A DNA stretch of 64,000 nt, taken from NCBI RefSeq assembly GCF_026210795.1, contig NC_089452.1:806001-870000 (forward strand), read 5' to 3'. A program made the translations under genes and the position numbers. Numbering within the stretch: the first letter of the stretch is position 1; every line of letters begins with the position of its first letter. Below, one piece after another: positions 46,050-57,945 of the stretch. The DNA is from Rhizophagus irregularis. Lineage: Eukaryota; Glomeromycota; Glomeromycetes; Glomerales; Glomeraceae. The notes below the pieces were generated by a model. That model did not search any database. It was not told the DNA's origin and saw nothing but the letters and a program-made list of their open reading frames with translations.

Positions 46050-47152
46050 GGAAATTGCTAAACATCGCACTGTCTTTTGATTGGCCAGATCGGCCACATG
46101 ATCGCATCGAGGGTTCGTTTCCTCAGTTCTTTCGGTCTCAAGATATTTTTTTATTTTTATTTCTTACATTTTTACACTTTGTTTCTTACTAACTCTATTT
46201 CATTATTTTTAGGTCCTTTAGTCCTTCCGGTTCTGCAATTAAGGTTTGGTTGTTTTGTTGTTTTTCACTTTACGTTTCGTTTCTTACTCATTTTTCATTT
46301 TTTTTTATTTTGTTTCTATTTCATATTTCCACTAATTTTATTCATTTTTTTTAGGACTTCTAGTTCTTTCGGTTCTACAATTAATAAAGGTATGTTTTTT
46401 AATTTTATATTTATTTTTTATTATTTGTTTCTATCTTGTATTTCGTTTCTTACTAACTTCATCTTTTTTTTACTTTATGGTTTTATTTTTTACTTGGTTT
46501 CCTATCATTATCTTTTGTTACCCAACCTTCCATCATGATCTTTTTTTATTTTTTGTCTCTCATCATTTTTCACCTCCTATTACTTCTCATTATTCCATCC
46601 TTTTCGTCTCTCATCACTCTTTCGTCTTTCATCACTCCTTTTCGTCTTGCCATCACTTCTTTTCGTCTCCTACCTCTTCATCTTCTTATCATTTCTTTTC
46701 ATCTCTCATCACTCTTTTTCATCTTTAATCACTCCTTTTCGTCTCCAATCACTCCTCTTCATCTTCCCATCATTCCTTTTCGTCTCCCATCAATCCTCTT
46801 CATCTTCTATTACTTTCCATTACTTCATTGTTATTTCATTTTTTATTAGCATCTTTCTTCTTGATCATTGTAATTTACTTATCTTTTTTATTTATTGTTA
46901 TTGTTTCTTTTATTTGTATCACTTTATTAAAAATAAATACAGTGATTTTTTTCTTTAAAATCGTAAATGTGTGACTTAAATTTTAATATTTGTAAATAAA
47001 ATTTTTAGATAAGATTATTTTGAATAAATATGTTTGCAAAAAATTTTTTAAATATTTTTTGCGATAAAATTTTTAAAAAATCAGCCGTCAGCCGATTATA
47101 TATTGTACATCATGTGACATATTTGAAAAAAAAACGACGTTTAACAATTCTC
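46050..47152. mobile_element. Mutator-like (MULE) non-autonomous element, 1103 bp, nested in Harbinger remnant
   Basis: AATACAAAA flanks it exactly (46041-46049 and 47153-47161), a 9-bp target duplication. The ends GGAAATTGCTAAACATCG and, inverted, GAGAATTGTTAAACGTCG agree at 14 of 18 positions. A homologous end, inverted, is at 5026. It contains three near-repeated intron-like blocks (46121-46389), the inverted CATCACTCCTTTTCGTCTCC minisatellite (about 46560-46830), and AT-rich sequence shared with 5100-5340. Frames through it are Ser/Phe/His-rich repeat artefacts. Confidence 0.75.
46560..46830. repeat. CATCACTCCTTTTCGTCTCC minisatellite
   Basis: About 13 imperfect 20-21-base units, the reverse complement of the minisatellite at 5340-5800, carried inside the MULE-like element. 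It is followed by non-repetitive sequence also shared between the two loci (46800-47110 versus 5100-5350 inverted). Confidence 0.7.
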
Positions 47153-47412
47153 AATACAAAATACTTAAAACCAAGAATATATCGTGTAGTAAAATCAAAA
47201 ATGTTGGTGGCAGAACGTTCTTCCATTTTATGATCCTGGTCGATTCAAAAAACTATTACGAATGTAGTCCACAGTATGCAATTAGCTGATCTTATACGCT
47301 TCCATCCAGTATTTTCAGTAAGAGGAAATAAATCTCAGGCTTCTGTTGAATTTCAACTAGCCGTATTTCTTTGTAGACTTGGATCTAATGGAAGTATATT
47401 AAAAAAATTTTA

Positions 47413-47660
47413 GTTAGTTAAGACGCGTTGAAATATTATTTGCATCGTGGCGAACACCAATCGACCGATCGTGGTTGACTGACCGCTGATCTTTTTTTTT
47501 TTTTACCAATCATATAAGGGTACATTTTGCGTCCGACCTAGGGCTTAGTTATTTGTGATCAACATAATGAGTATTTTGAAACTTGTAATCTGCATATCCA
47601 ACTAATAAAGACGTTTAATAAAAAACACAATTTTTTAAGGAAATTTTTGATACAATTATA
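47413..47660. other. intergenic between Harbinger remnant and kinase copy 2
   Basis: Contains a GC-richer patch with GATCG/CGATC motifs (about 47450-47500), probably transposon-derived. No gene. Confidence 0.3.
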
Positions 47661-47667
47661 CAATAAT

Positions 47668-50600
47668 GATTCAAGGTAAAAAGAATATATCATGAATATT
47701 TAATAAAAATTAGAATTATTCTAAAGTTATTAAACCAAATTTCAATATAATAAAAAACTAGTTCCAAGAAGTACTAAAAAAGATATACTAAAAGCTATTT
47801 AGTTATTATAATTTACGTGATAATCAAACTAACTATATTTTATTTAAAATTATTTTAGCTTACTTCGTACAATTTGTAAGTTAATAGTTATTCTATAATT
47901 AGAATAATAATGGAATTACTTATTTTTGACATATTCTGTATATTTGATGATCAATAATACTAACTTTTTTACTGTATTTAACATTCTTCATTTAATAATA
48001 TAGATCGTAAGCTATATATTTAATTCTATTATTATTTATATATATATTATTACATAATTGTATAATATCTGCATGTAATTTAAACTAGCTAAATTCTTTA
48101 TTTATTTATTTAATTCTATTATTACTTATTGTTGTAATATTTACATATAATTTAAACTAACTAAATTCTTTATTTAAAAAATTATTTAAATAATATAGTG
48201 TGTAAGTTATTTATTTAATTCTATTATTTATATAATATTTACATATAATTTAAACTAAATAAATTCTTTATTTAAAAAATTATTTAAATAATTTAGTATG
48301 TAAGTTATTTATTTAATTCTATTATTTATATAATATTTACATGTAATTTAAACTAACTAAATTCTTTATTTAAAAAATTATTTAAATAATATAGTGTGTA
48401 AGTTATTTATTTAATTCTATTATTTATATAATATTTACATATAATTTAAACTAAATAAATTCTTTATTTAAAAAATTATTTAAATAATATAGTGTGTAAG
48501 TTATTTATTTAATTCTATTATTTATATAATATTTACGTATAATTTAAACTAACTAAATTCTTTATTTAAAAAATTATTTAAATAATATAGTGTGTAAGTT
48601 ATTTATTTAATTCTATTATTTATATAATATTTACATGTAATTTAAACTAACTAAATTCTTTATTTAAAAAATTATTTAAATAATATAGTGTGTAAGTTAT
48701 TTATTTAATTCTATTATTTATATAATATTTACATATAATTTAGACTAACTAAATTCTTTATTTAATAGATAGATAGTAAGTTACTATTTATTTAATTATA
48801 TTATTAATTGTTGTTATAATATTTACATAATAATTTAACTAACTAAATTCTTTATTTAGTAGGCAGCAGTAAGTTATAAGTTATTTAATTTTATACATAT
48901 TATTAAGTAATATACGTGAAATGTTGCCATTGTTTGAAAGGGGTTATTAATTCTTATTAAAAATTATTGTTCATATAGCTAGTAAGTTACTATCTAATTC
49001 TATAATTTATATAATGATATTGACATAATTTTAAACTAACTAAATTCTTCATTTAATAGATCGTAAGTTATCTAATTCCATTATTACATATTTTTATAGT
49101 ATTACATATAACTTAAATTGATAAAATCCTTTAATTAAAAAATTATTTAATAATATAGGGAGTAAGTTATTTAATTTACTATTACATATTTATATAATAT
49201 TGGCATATACTAATTTAAACAAAATTTTTTATTTATAAATTATGTAATAATATAGCTTGTAAGTTATTTATTTAATTCTATTATTACATGGTTATATAAT
49301 ATTGCATATAATTTAATTTTAAAAAATTATTTGATATTTATTTAGTTAGTAAGTCATAAATTATTTATTTAATTCTATTATTGTATATCTATATAATATT
49401 TGCATATAATTTAAATTAACTAAATTCTTTTATTTAAAAAAATTATTCAATAATATATAATGTATATAGCTTGTAAGTTATCTATTTAATTCTATTATTA
49501 CTTATTTATATAATATTAGTATATAATTTGAACTAATTAAATTTTTTTATCTAAAAAATTATTTAATAATGTAGCTCGTAAGTTATTTTTGTTCTATTCT
49601 TTCAGTATATTTATATAATATTGATATATAACTTAATTCTTTATCTAAAAAAAATATTTTATGATATAGCAAGTAAGTTACTTATATAATTCTATTATAA
49701 TTAACGTAATTTAAATTAATTAAAATCTTTATTTAAAAAATTATTTATATATAGGGAGTAAGTTATTTGTCTAATTCCATTATTACATATTTATATAATA
49801 TTTACGTATAACTTAAACTAATTATATCTTTTAATTAAAAAATTATATTTTAGTTGGTAAGTCATAAGTTATTTATTTAATCTTACTATTGCATATTTAT
49901 ATAATACTTACATATAATTTAATTGTAATTCGCAGTTAGTAAGTCATAATCCTACTATTACACATGTATATAATATTTACATATAATTTAAACTACTGAC
50001 TAACTAAATTCTTTATTTAATAAAATTATTAAATAATATAGGTTGTAAGTTATTTATTTGACATATTTTTATATGATATTTAAATTAACTAAATTCTTTA
50101 GACTATTTATAAAATTTGAATTTAGATACTTGTAAGTTATTTTATTATAACATAATGTAATGTTTATTTTCAGCTTTATTAACTAAATTCATTTGAAAAA
50201 CTCAAAAAAAAAACTTAGATTCTTGTAAGTTAACTTTATTAGTATATTCATGTAATAATAATTCTAGTTTAATTAATTAAACTCTTTATTTAAAATTTTT
50301 CTGATACTTTAGTTGGTAAGTTATAAATTATTGATTTTTATATATATTATATAAATACTAAGATTTTAATTTTATTATATTCCTAATTAAATTTTAGAGT
50401 AAGTATTAATTTTATTTTTTTTTCTTTAATTTTAACAATAATAACAATTTCTAATTATCTATAGATATGAAGAAAAAAGTGGAAATGCAATTTTAGATAA
50501 ATTTATTTCTGAAAGAAGATTAAAATGGATTCCTTGTAATGAATTTAAAAATGTTGAATATCTTGATAAAGGAGGATTCAGTATTGTATATAAAGCCATT

Positions 50601-51639
50601 TGGTTAGATAGAAATCGAAATAATCAAAACAAAGAAGTAGTTCTTAAATGTCTCAATAATTTGAATGAAAATTTAGATGAATTTTTAAATGAAGTATGAT
50701 AATTATTGTTAATGTTTTTAATTTTATTCATTTATTTATACTAATTACGTATTTCTAATTTTATTTTTATAGTGGAAGTATCATGAGAATTGTTTGAATT
50801 CAAATGAAATTATTAGTTTATATGGATTTACAAAAATGCCATATACTTTGAATTATATGGTAGTATTGGATTATGCAAATAAAGGTAATTTAAGAAGAAA
50901 TTTAACTAAAGTAATTAAAAATACTTGGAAACAAAATTTATATATGTTGTATAAAATTATTTCTGGGCTTTATGAAATACATAAATTAAATCTTATTCAC
51001 TGTGATTTACATGATGGCAATATTTTAAATCACAACAATGAAAAGGATAAAGATGATTTAGAAAATGAAGTTGATAATAATTTAGTTTTTATTAGTGATT
51101 TAGGATTATGCCAACCTGTAAAATCTTCTTTAAAAAAAGATAATATTTATGGAGTCATGCCATTTATGGCACCTGAAATTTTAAGAGGCAAACCTTATAC
51201 TCCAGCTAGTGATATATATAGTTTTTCTATGATTATGTGGGAATTTACATCTGGAGTTCCACCATTTAATGATAGAGCACATGATCTTTAACTTAGTTTA
51301 AGTATTTGTAAAGGTGGACGTCCTAAAATTATTGAAAATACTCCACAATGCTATATAGATTTAATGAAAAAATGTTGGGATGAAGATCCATTAAAAAGGC
51401 CATCTGCATCAGAAGTGAAATATGTTGTTGGAAATTGGATTTTCCGTCCTGATTATGATGAAGAAATTAATGAAGTAAAAAGCAATATTATGGAATTTAC
51501 AGATGCACCGATTGAGAATAATAATCTTTCTACTAAATCTCATCCACAAGCATGTTATACAAGTCGCTTACTTAATTTTACTAGTGAAGAATTGAATGAA
51601 ATTCTCAAAAGTGAAGATTTGAATGAATTTATGATATGA
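47668..51639 (+). pseudogene. Ser/Thr protein kinase copy 2, with intron-like array and a nonsense codon
   Basis: Degenerate 5' exons near 47668 (ATG ATT CAA G, then GTAAAA) and 47770 (TTCCAAGAAGTACT) align with exons 1-2 of copy 1, including the intron between them. The array runs to about 50400. Kinase exons are 50465-50693 and 50773-51639. Motifs: LDKGGFSIVYKAIW, lysine in EVVLKCL, HCDLHDGN, ISDLGLC, MAPEILRG, SDIYSFSMIMWEF and RPSASEV. The frame is intact except for TAA at 51289-51291, where copy 1 has CAA (Gln). A single C-to-T change therefore cuts off subdomain XI, about 116 codons. Copy 1 lacks this change but has its own deletion. The start exon is damaged: the donor of exon 2 reads AAAG-CT. 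Confidence 0.85.
47870..50405 (+). repeat. Tandem intron-like array of kinase copy 2, including five near-identical 98-bp units
   Basis: Junctions of the form TAG-NNN-GTAAG recur about 24 times on the plus strand: ATC, TGT, TAT, TGT (several), ATA, GCAGCA, CTA, ATC, GGA, CTT, TTA, CTT, CTC, CAA, GGA, TTG, TTA, GTT, ATACTT, ATTCTT, TTG, and finally TTTTAG-A-GTAAGT. GTAAG starts at 48202, 48300, 48398, 48496, 48594 and 48692, exactly 98 bp apart, each unit being a 95-bp intron-like body plus 3 nt. These units differ by only a few bases, so they were amplified recently. Two units near 48003-48202 appear fused by loss of one junction. The array matches copy 1 in design but not in the order of trinucleotides. 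Confidence 0.8.
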
Positions 51640-53700
51640 ATTATGAAGTCATTAGGTATGTAATATAGTATACAAAAAAGTAATTTGCAAATTATTTTAT
51701 GTGAAATTAATTTATTTATTTTAATCATTTTAGATATTAAAACTGATGAAATTTATTAATTATTTGTGAATTCTTTTTTGAAATTTTTTTAAGATATTTA
51801 ATATTATGATGCATTCAACAGAAATTATTCTTTATTTTATTTCATTAGAATTATTTAAACACTAAGGTTAGAGTAGTAAAATATTTTACAAGTTTCTTGG
51901 TTTGTAATTTAAATAATTATTAGAATTATTTAAACACCTAGAGTAGTAAATATTTACAAATTTCTTAGTTTGTAATTTAAATAATTCTTTTTTTCGTAAC
52001 TTATCCAATTATTCCAAGAATCCGGCAACCCGAACGCCCGACAAGTACTCGGCATTAAATTTTACTAGGTGTCCACGCATTTATGGAAACAACTGTAATA
52101 TTTTAATATTTTAATATTTGGTATTTAATTTTTTTTTAAAAAATGTTTAAAAATAAAAAAAAAATGTGTGCCGGTAATTATGTAGATGATTTTGTTGAAT
52201 GTAAAATTTATAATCGGACAAATTTAACCATTCATTCATTTAAAAAATACATATATAATATTGGGGATATCGGTCACAGGACCGAATGATTGAATGAAAA
52301 TGGGCCACGTAGTTGTCATTTTCACCAATCAATGAAGGTCCCTGTGACCGATATAGTGCTATCGTTCTGACGTTTATTTAACTTTCTATAGATTTCATTT
52401 TTATGCTATTTTTAATCCACTTTATAAGCTTTATTTAAGTTTTTCCTATAAAATATTCACTTACACCATATTTTTTTACTTCACTTTATTATATCAATCA
52501 TGTATTGTTGCTATGCCTAATAAAAATATCGGTCTATGAAAATCTGAGAGCTGAACGATAACAACATTTATGTAATAAAAATTATAAACATTTTAAAATA
52601 AAAAGTTAATAAAAATAATGCGCATATAAAATATATTAAATAAAAAAAAGTAATACTGAAATATGATGAAATCTTAAATGCTCAAATAAAAATATAAAAA
52701 TCATTCTGTGGCGCAATTAAATCATTGATATTTGATATTTGATAGTAATTAAAAGAAAATCTTGGCCAAAATTAAAAAAATCCGGCAATCTTCTACAGTA
52801 AACAATCTTTAGCGTTAGTTGGTAAAGTTTCTTTCATAAGGGATATTAGGAATTGCTTAATTTTTTTGTTGGATCGAACCCAATGGACTAAATATGTCTA
52901 AACTATCAACAACAGGTAAGGAAGAGGTAAGAAAATTATTTTGTTGTTTCTTTCGCCAATTATGTTCTTTTTAGATTCTTTAGTTAATTGATTTCTTGGA
53001 TTTTAAAGACAGCAAACATGCTGTTTTTATTTCTTTTTTCCATTTCTTTACCTAATTACAACTTTTTCAAAGATTTGAATTTTTTTTATAACTTTTAGCA
53101 TACCTCTTAAACTCAAAAATCGGTTAATATCACGAGAAAGACATAGGAACAGATCGATTTTTTAAAAAAATTCATGATACGAACAATTACGAACGTTTCT
53201 ACTAAATATATTCTTGAAACAATGTTCATTTATTATATTCTTGCGCAACAGAAATTACTTTAATTTCTTCGACCAGATTAAAACTGACTTAAAGACAACT
53301 TATTAAGGAATAAAATAGTCTCAGACGCTAAAAATTAAGACTTAAAGTGAGTAAGACAGGGAATTTTGTGGTAATATAAGTTAAAAAATGATATTCTCTT
53401 ATTTAATGATTTTAATTTCGCGTAGTTATTTGAAATCGAACCAACCGAATTGATACGTTCAGTGTTTTTATTCTTTTCACTAATGTATTTTTTTTAGATT
53501 CAGGACAAGTATTCTCATTGAATTTTTTTATTAGACGGGACTCAGCTTTAGCTTTTCGACTTCATTAATTTGAGATGACAATTAAATTATTGAAAATAAT
53601 TTTTAATTTATTCAAGTACAATATTAAATTCGTCTACCGAGTTAATTTACAAATACAATATAAACTGCTCTTTTTTAGAAGGGAGTAGACATCATGTATG
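51640..53700. other. intergenic with one MITE
   Basis: 3' flank of kinase copy 2, then AT-rich DNA with a hairpin MITE at 52267-52354. ATG TCT AAA CTA TCA followed by two GTAAG donors (about 52896-52930) looks like a first exon, but no continuation was found. Confidence 0.35.
52267..52354. mobile_element. 88-bp hairpin MITE
   Basis: ATATCGGTCACAGGACC at the left pairs with GGTCCCTGTGACCGATAT at the right. The pairing continues inward (GAATGATTGAATGAAAATG against CATTTTCACCAATCAATGA) with few mismatches, so nearly the whole element folds on itself. Target duplications are not clear. Confidence 0.5.
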
Positions 53701-53713
53701 ATAAACTAGGAAA

Positions 53714-53852
53714 CGGAAACCGTTGTAAGTCCGGACTCCGGAGCGAAAAAAAAGATAAAAGCAGTTTTACGATTTCATTGGATGACGTCACGTGAGGGAC
53801 AGAGAAATCCACGCGACTCATAATGCGTAGACCTTCGCTCCGGACAACTAAT
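53714..53852. repeat. inverted repeat GTCCGGAGCGAA, MITE-like
   Basis: GTCCGGACTCCGGAGCGAAAA at about 53730 is matched by TTCGCTCCGGACAACTAATT at about 53833 in inverted orientation, enclosing 80 bases that include GACGTCACGTGAGG. It is probably a small DNA transposon. The left arm carries an internal duplication of TCCGGA. Confidence 0.45.
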
Positions 53853-54169
53853 TGGTCTCGCAACTTTTAACTGAATAAGCCTAAAAGAAATCAATAATGC
53901 CAAATTTAAACACAATCTATTATTTTAAACATAAACAACGTAAATAATTATTAGTATCTTTAAATTTATAAATAGTAAATAATGTTTATAGTACTTCTCA
54001 ATTGTAATAAATTGGAAACTTCCAAGTCGGTTAATTGAGAATCACAAATTATCAAAATAACAGAAATTAATATCAAAAAAACTTTTCATAATTAAAACTT
54101 TTTAAATAGAAAATAACTTCATTATTAATATACGAAGTAATAAAGAATTAACAGATTTTGGCAATAATT

Positions 54170-54770
54170 ATTAAATGTAAATGCTCTACTAGTACAGTAT
54201 ATATATAGTTTCCACTATATATAGCTAACGCTAATTCAGCCATAACTACACCAAAACTGTAAATATCAGATGACGATGTATATAATTGACTTCTGGAGCA
54301 ATATACGGCAATACTCCGTATAATACTATATTATCTGATTTTTGTTCATTTGCTGGTCCAGATAATCCAAAGTCTGAGATATGAGAATAAGTGATTTTAC
54401 GTATTTTGTTTTATAAGATAACGTGTGTAATTCTTTTAGATGTAATGATAATTCAAACAATAATTTAACTTTATTTTTCCATAAAATATCATTAAAATTA
54501 TTTGAAAGATTACATCTCAAATTTCCTTTATTATTAAATTGTATAATCATCATAATTCTTTAATTTTTCATTCCATAAAACTCTAATCTGTATTTTTTAG
54601 ACATATTCCAATTTATTTTAAGATAAATTAAGTTATAAATACTAATAAATTAAGAAAACTTACTTCATTTAAATATTTGTCTGACATATTCTGTGATTCA
54701 TTTAACCTTTTCAAAACAGAAAATTCATCTATAAAAGATTATTTACTATTTCTTACATTATAACATTGTA
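54170..54770 (-). pseudogene. third protein-kinase fragment
   Basis: On the minus strand the first block (about 54730-54665) reads FSVLKRLNESQNMSDKYLNE and ends at a GTAAGT donor, like the lysine-containing exon of the other copies. The next block (54553-54440) reads NNKGNLRCNLSNNFNDI and ends in LKELHTLSY. The third (about 54390-54240) reads ISDFGLSGPANEQ, then LYGVLPYIAPE, then in another frame SSDIYSFGVVMAELALAI. The catalytic HxD loop is missing, and at least two frame changes are present. DFG is canonical here, unlike the DLG of copies 1 and 2, so it belongs to a different subgroup of the same kinase expansion. Confidence 0.6.
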
Positions 54771-55829
54771 TCCCTTATAAACTTATCAATATCGGGATGC
54801 AATTTTTGGTGTACTTAAATTTTGAAAATAGTCCGATGGAAAGCGAATTTAATAAATTATTTTACATGGAAAAAAAAATATTTTTTTTCTTTCGTTTTGG
54901 AACGAAAAAATATTCTTTAATTGTTTACTTATTTTATTTTATTTTAACCAAAAATAGAAATTACCGCATTGTGCATTATGTAAATTTTGTACTTTATTAT
55001 TATTTACCATGTTACTAAAAATGATCCCAACCATCGATAAATTTTTTTTTTCGATTCTTTCTATGCATGATGCATCGTTCTGCCTTCTACATTATTATTA
55101 TTTGCTGGAATTTCTTACAAAAACTTAAATAAATAAAAAGTTCTTAAAATACTAAATCTATAAATCAAATCAATATATAATATAATACCATAATTACAAC
55201 ATAATTTGTCGGTGTTTCGACTTTCGATTTATCATAATTATTATTATTGCATTTTGATCCATATTTTGATCCATGTAGATTACAAAATATGAACACAACA
55301 AATTGGCAACTTATTTTTGAAACCGAATTTTAATTACAAACAAAAAAAAAACGGAGAATAGTTTCGTGGATATACAATGTAATTTTAAAATAAGTTATCA
55401 AAAACACGTAAACGCTAAGTTTGTACGAGGAATACTTGATTTATATTTTATAACGAATTTGGGTTTAAAACTTTGACAAATTAATCAATATCATTTTTTA
55501 GGTAAATGATGATAACAACTGAAATATCTTATTACCTAGAACTAAAATACATATTAAATTGTGGAATGATTGACATACTTGTCATACAGAATGAATTGTA
55601 GATTGAATGATTGAGAATAATGTCTTCTGCCCCGTAAAGATACCAAATAATATTAAAAATTAATAAAAGTAAAAAACATATATTAAATTTGCGTTTTCAT
55701 GGTTAACTTTTAAACTTTATAAAGTACACTTTTTTTAAATAATGTCAGGAACGAGTTTTCTTTATTTTTAGTTACGATTAATCCAATAATCTCGTTTAAT
55801 TTAATTCGATAATTAATTGGATTAATTGG
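54771..55829. other. AT-rich intergenic sequence
   Basis: No gene or repeat recognised. Confidence 0.35.
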
Positions 55830-56159
55830 ATGTGCAGTGTGCACTTACAAATTAGGCACGATAGAAGACCCAAAACAGAAAACTTAAAACACGTGCGCAC
55901 ATCCTGTGCGACAGTAGGTTTTCTTATATACAGTGTTTTCTGCAAAAAAAAAAAAAATATTCTTCTCTCATATTGGAAATTAGCCCCATTTATTGGATTG
56001 ATTGGAGTTAATGTAGAATTACGTGAAAATTCTCATTTTGGTATATTAAAAGATCTACTTAAAGGCTGTAAAGGAGATCAGAACTTGTGCAATAAAAGTA
56101 GCCATGATCTAGGAGGATTTACAGTTAACGAAATAACAGAAATGCGCTATTTAAAATGA
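55830..56159 (+). CDS. hypothetical 109-aa frame
   Basis: ATG frame to TGA at 56159. The first half includes a run of lysines from an A-tract and a TACAGTGTTTTCTGC motif that resembles a Tc1/mariner end. The second half (PFIGLIGVNVELRENSHFGI, then LKGCKGDQNLCNKSSHDLGG) looks coding. Probably part of a decayed gene. No family is recognised. Confidence 0.25.
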   Translation: MCSVHLQIRHDRRPKTENLKHVRTSCATVGFLIYSVFCKKKKNILLSYWKLAPFIGLIGVNVELRENSHFGILKDLLKGCKGDQNLCNKSSHDLGGFTVNEITEMRYLK

Positions 56160-57403
56160 TTATAAATAAAGGGCTCACAAAGGTAAAGTTTTTATCCGAG
56201 TCAAAATATACTATAAGTAATTTCTAACAATACCAGAAGAAACAAAAGAGAGAATTTGCGATTAGAATTCTTCCAATTAGTATAAATTTATTCGCTATTT
56301 TTGTAAATATTATAAGCATTTAGTATAGAGAAGGTCTTCAGTTTAAGAGGAGTTGGAATCATTTTAGCTGTCACAAACTTTATGTCGTTCATGTCAAGAA
56401 AGTAAGCATTTGTTTCATTTTCATAAAATTGGTAAAACTTTATTAACAATACTCGAATTACTGACAAGTATTTTTATCTACCAATCAAGACGAATGAGTT
56501 CAGGCATGATGGGCGGCTCCCTTACATCATAGTGCATCACGCTTCCTGCTTCTCTCTTTCGATGTGACCTCAATGAAGGAAGTAGTTACTGACAATCAAG
56601 TTTCTTCTTGTAGCTCCTAAAGATCAAATCATTAAGTTCAACTTTTCTTGCACGTATCTCTTATATTAATTGATACGTCCACGTTTTGAAGACTAGGCGT
56701 GTACTGGGTTACTTTGATGATAATATACTGTTACAATCTAAATTTTTTTGGTTTTTGATTTTCAACGAAATGTTATGTATGATTGCAACTTCGAACATTA
56801 TTGGTTAGTATAAATATTTTACCTTTTTTTATGTATATATATACGTATTTTTTTTAATTACTTTTTCTAAATTTGTTTGTCAATTGTACAAATTCTTCCT
56901 AGATAGAAGGAAAGGTTTCATAACTCCGAGAATTAAAGGCTTTCAGGCGACGACTTTAACAATTTTTATGTATTGTCACAATAATGAAGGATCGTCACTT
57001 GTTGCTATATCTGATATGGTCCGATTAAATTTCGCGAGCAAGCGAGTTCCCTATGATACCGAATTTATTAAAAAAGACTCCAAGGAATGTAAGAGTTGCG
57101 TAAACGTATGAAATATGTTGGAAATATAATAGAATTTCAATTATGTGGATAAATCACCGGAGAGTAAGAGGATTAGAATAGAATTAATTGTTCTAGGATG
57201 GCTATGTAAAACGTTTACGTTTATGTAATAAAACCATCAAGGTATTCTTGGAAATTTATATTTGAATTATGCATATTCGTTTGTTTTTCTACGTGTGAAA
57301 ATCGCTGGTATTAAAAAAGCTGGTTTATAGAAAGAGCACAAATTATGGAGTAGTGATAGACTGACGAAGCTAATAAAATTTTCAATTCACAACCGTTAGC
57401 AAT
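56160..57403. other. intergenic with one coding-like frame (56884-57111)
   Basis: The frame at 56884-57111 contains RRKGFITPRIKGFQATTLTI and DMVRLNFASKRVPYDTEFIK, which looks protein-like, but it has no ATG near its start and no recognised domain. It may be an exon scrap. Confidence 0.3.
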
Positions 57404-57945
57404 AATGGCATCAGCTTATTTACTGGAACCAAATGACTACAGTGAAATGGTGGTCTATATATACTGGATGGTTGTTTACTGTAACGATAATCACAGTATC
57501 TTAAAGGAGCAGAATACTAATAATATAGCTTTTACTTCTAGGTGTATACATGCATTCAGCAGGCGATGACAGTAGATGAGATTCACTGTACCGAAGGATG
57601 GAAATTATGTCCTAGATGCAACGTTTATATATATCCATAATTAAGGGAGTTACTACTATACGAGGTAGATCTAGTTGGTCCCAGAAATTCAAATTCGATT
57701 GTCAATTGATAGCGGGACTACTGTAAGGGCAAATGAGCATATCAATTCAATTAGAAGCGTTGGTAAAGGTAATATTTACAATTACGATGACCCTGTGGAC
57801 ATTCATTTATTGGAAAATCATGCAGAATAGCTGTATTAATCGGATTTGTACTTGGTCTCATTTATTAGAGTTATTCATTTATTAGTGCTATTTTTTTTTT
57901 TGTATTTACTGTATTATCAACATTGTAAGAATAAACAATACATTA
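57404..57945 (+). pseudogene. Beta-sandwich/tail-anchored family, copy A (decayed)
   Basis: DNA similarity to the 58833-59576 gene is visible throughout: TCAGCTTATTTAC, GAACCAAATGACTA, GATTCACTGTACCGAAGGATGGAAATTATG, and GATATTCATTTATT-like text. There is no usable frame: several deletions, stops and a missing 5' end. It is the oldest-looking member of the tandem array. Confidence 0.7.

Larger units (their letters stand above)
45898..47412 (+). pseudogene. PIF/Harbinger-like transposase remnant, split by a nested element
   Basis: Part 1 is 45898-46049: ATG, then KICRALWLQTLLEDEAEGE, acidic, to LLQRLNTK. Part 2 is 47162 to about 47412: YLKPRIYRVVKS…FYDPGRFKKLLRM, then a frame change, then HPVFSVRGNKSQASVEFQLA and FLCRLGSNGS. 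The order RYL-x-PR-x-YRV, then D-P-x-RF-K-x-x-x-RM, then HPVF and Q-x-x-V-x-x-CRLG, is that of the N-terminal half of Harbinger-type (DDE_Tnp_4) transposases. The 1103-bp element between the parts is flanked by 9-bp duplications. Without it the two parts are in one frame. Additional lesions are a frameshift near 47262 and loss of the catalytic half beyond 47412. Confidence 0.6.

Noticed and set aside
46477-46958. Ser/His/Phe/Leu-rich open frames on the plus strand (and their mirror at 5215-5849, minus)
   Set aside because: They are translations of the CATCACTCC minisatellite and its T-rich flank. There is no start context, no domain, and all three frames are open.
47870-50405. CRISPR-like regular array
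   Set aside because: The repeats are intron-like AT-rich units without distinct spacers, in a eukaryotic gene. The regularity lies in the splice-site edges.
52800-52895. tRNA(Met)-like stretch (TTAGCGTTAGTTGGTAAAG, then TTCATAA, then GATCGAACCC)
   Set aside because: A-box-like, anticodon-loop-like and B-box-like pieces are in the right order, but the acceptor and anticodon stems do not pair and the spacing is too long without an intron model. At best a tRNA relic.
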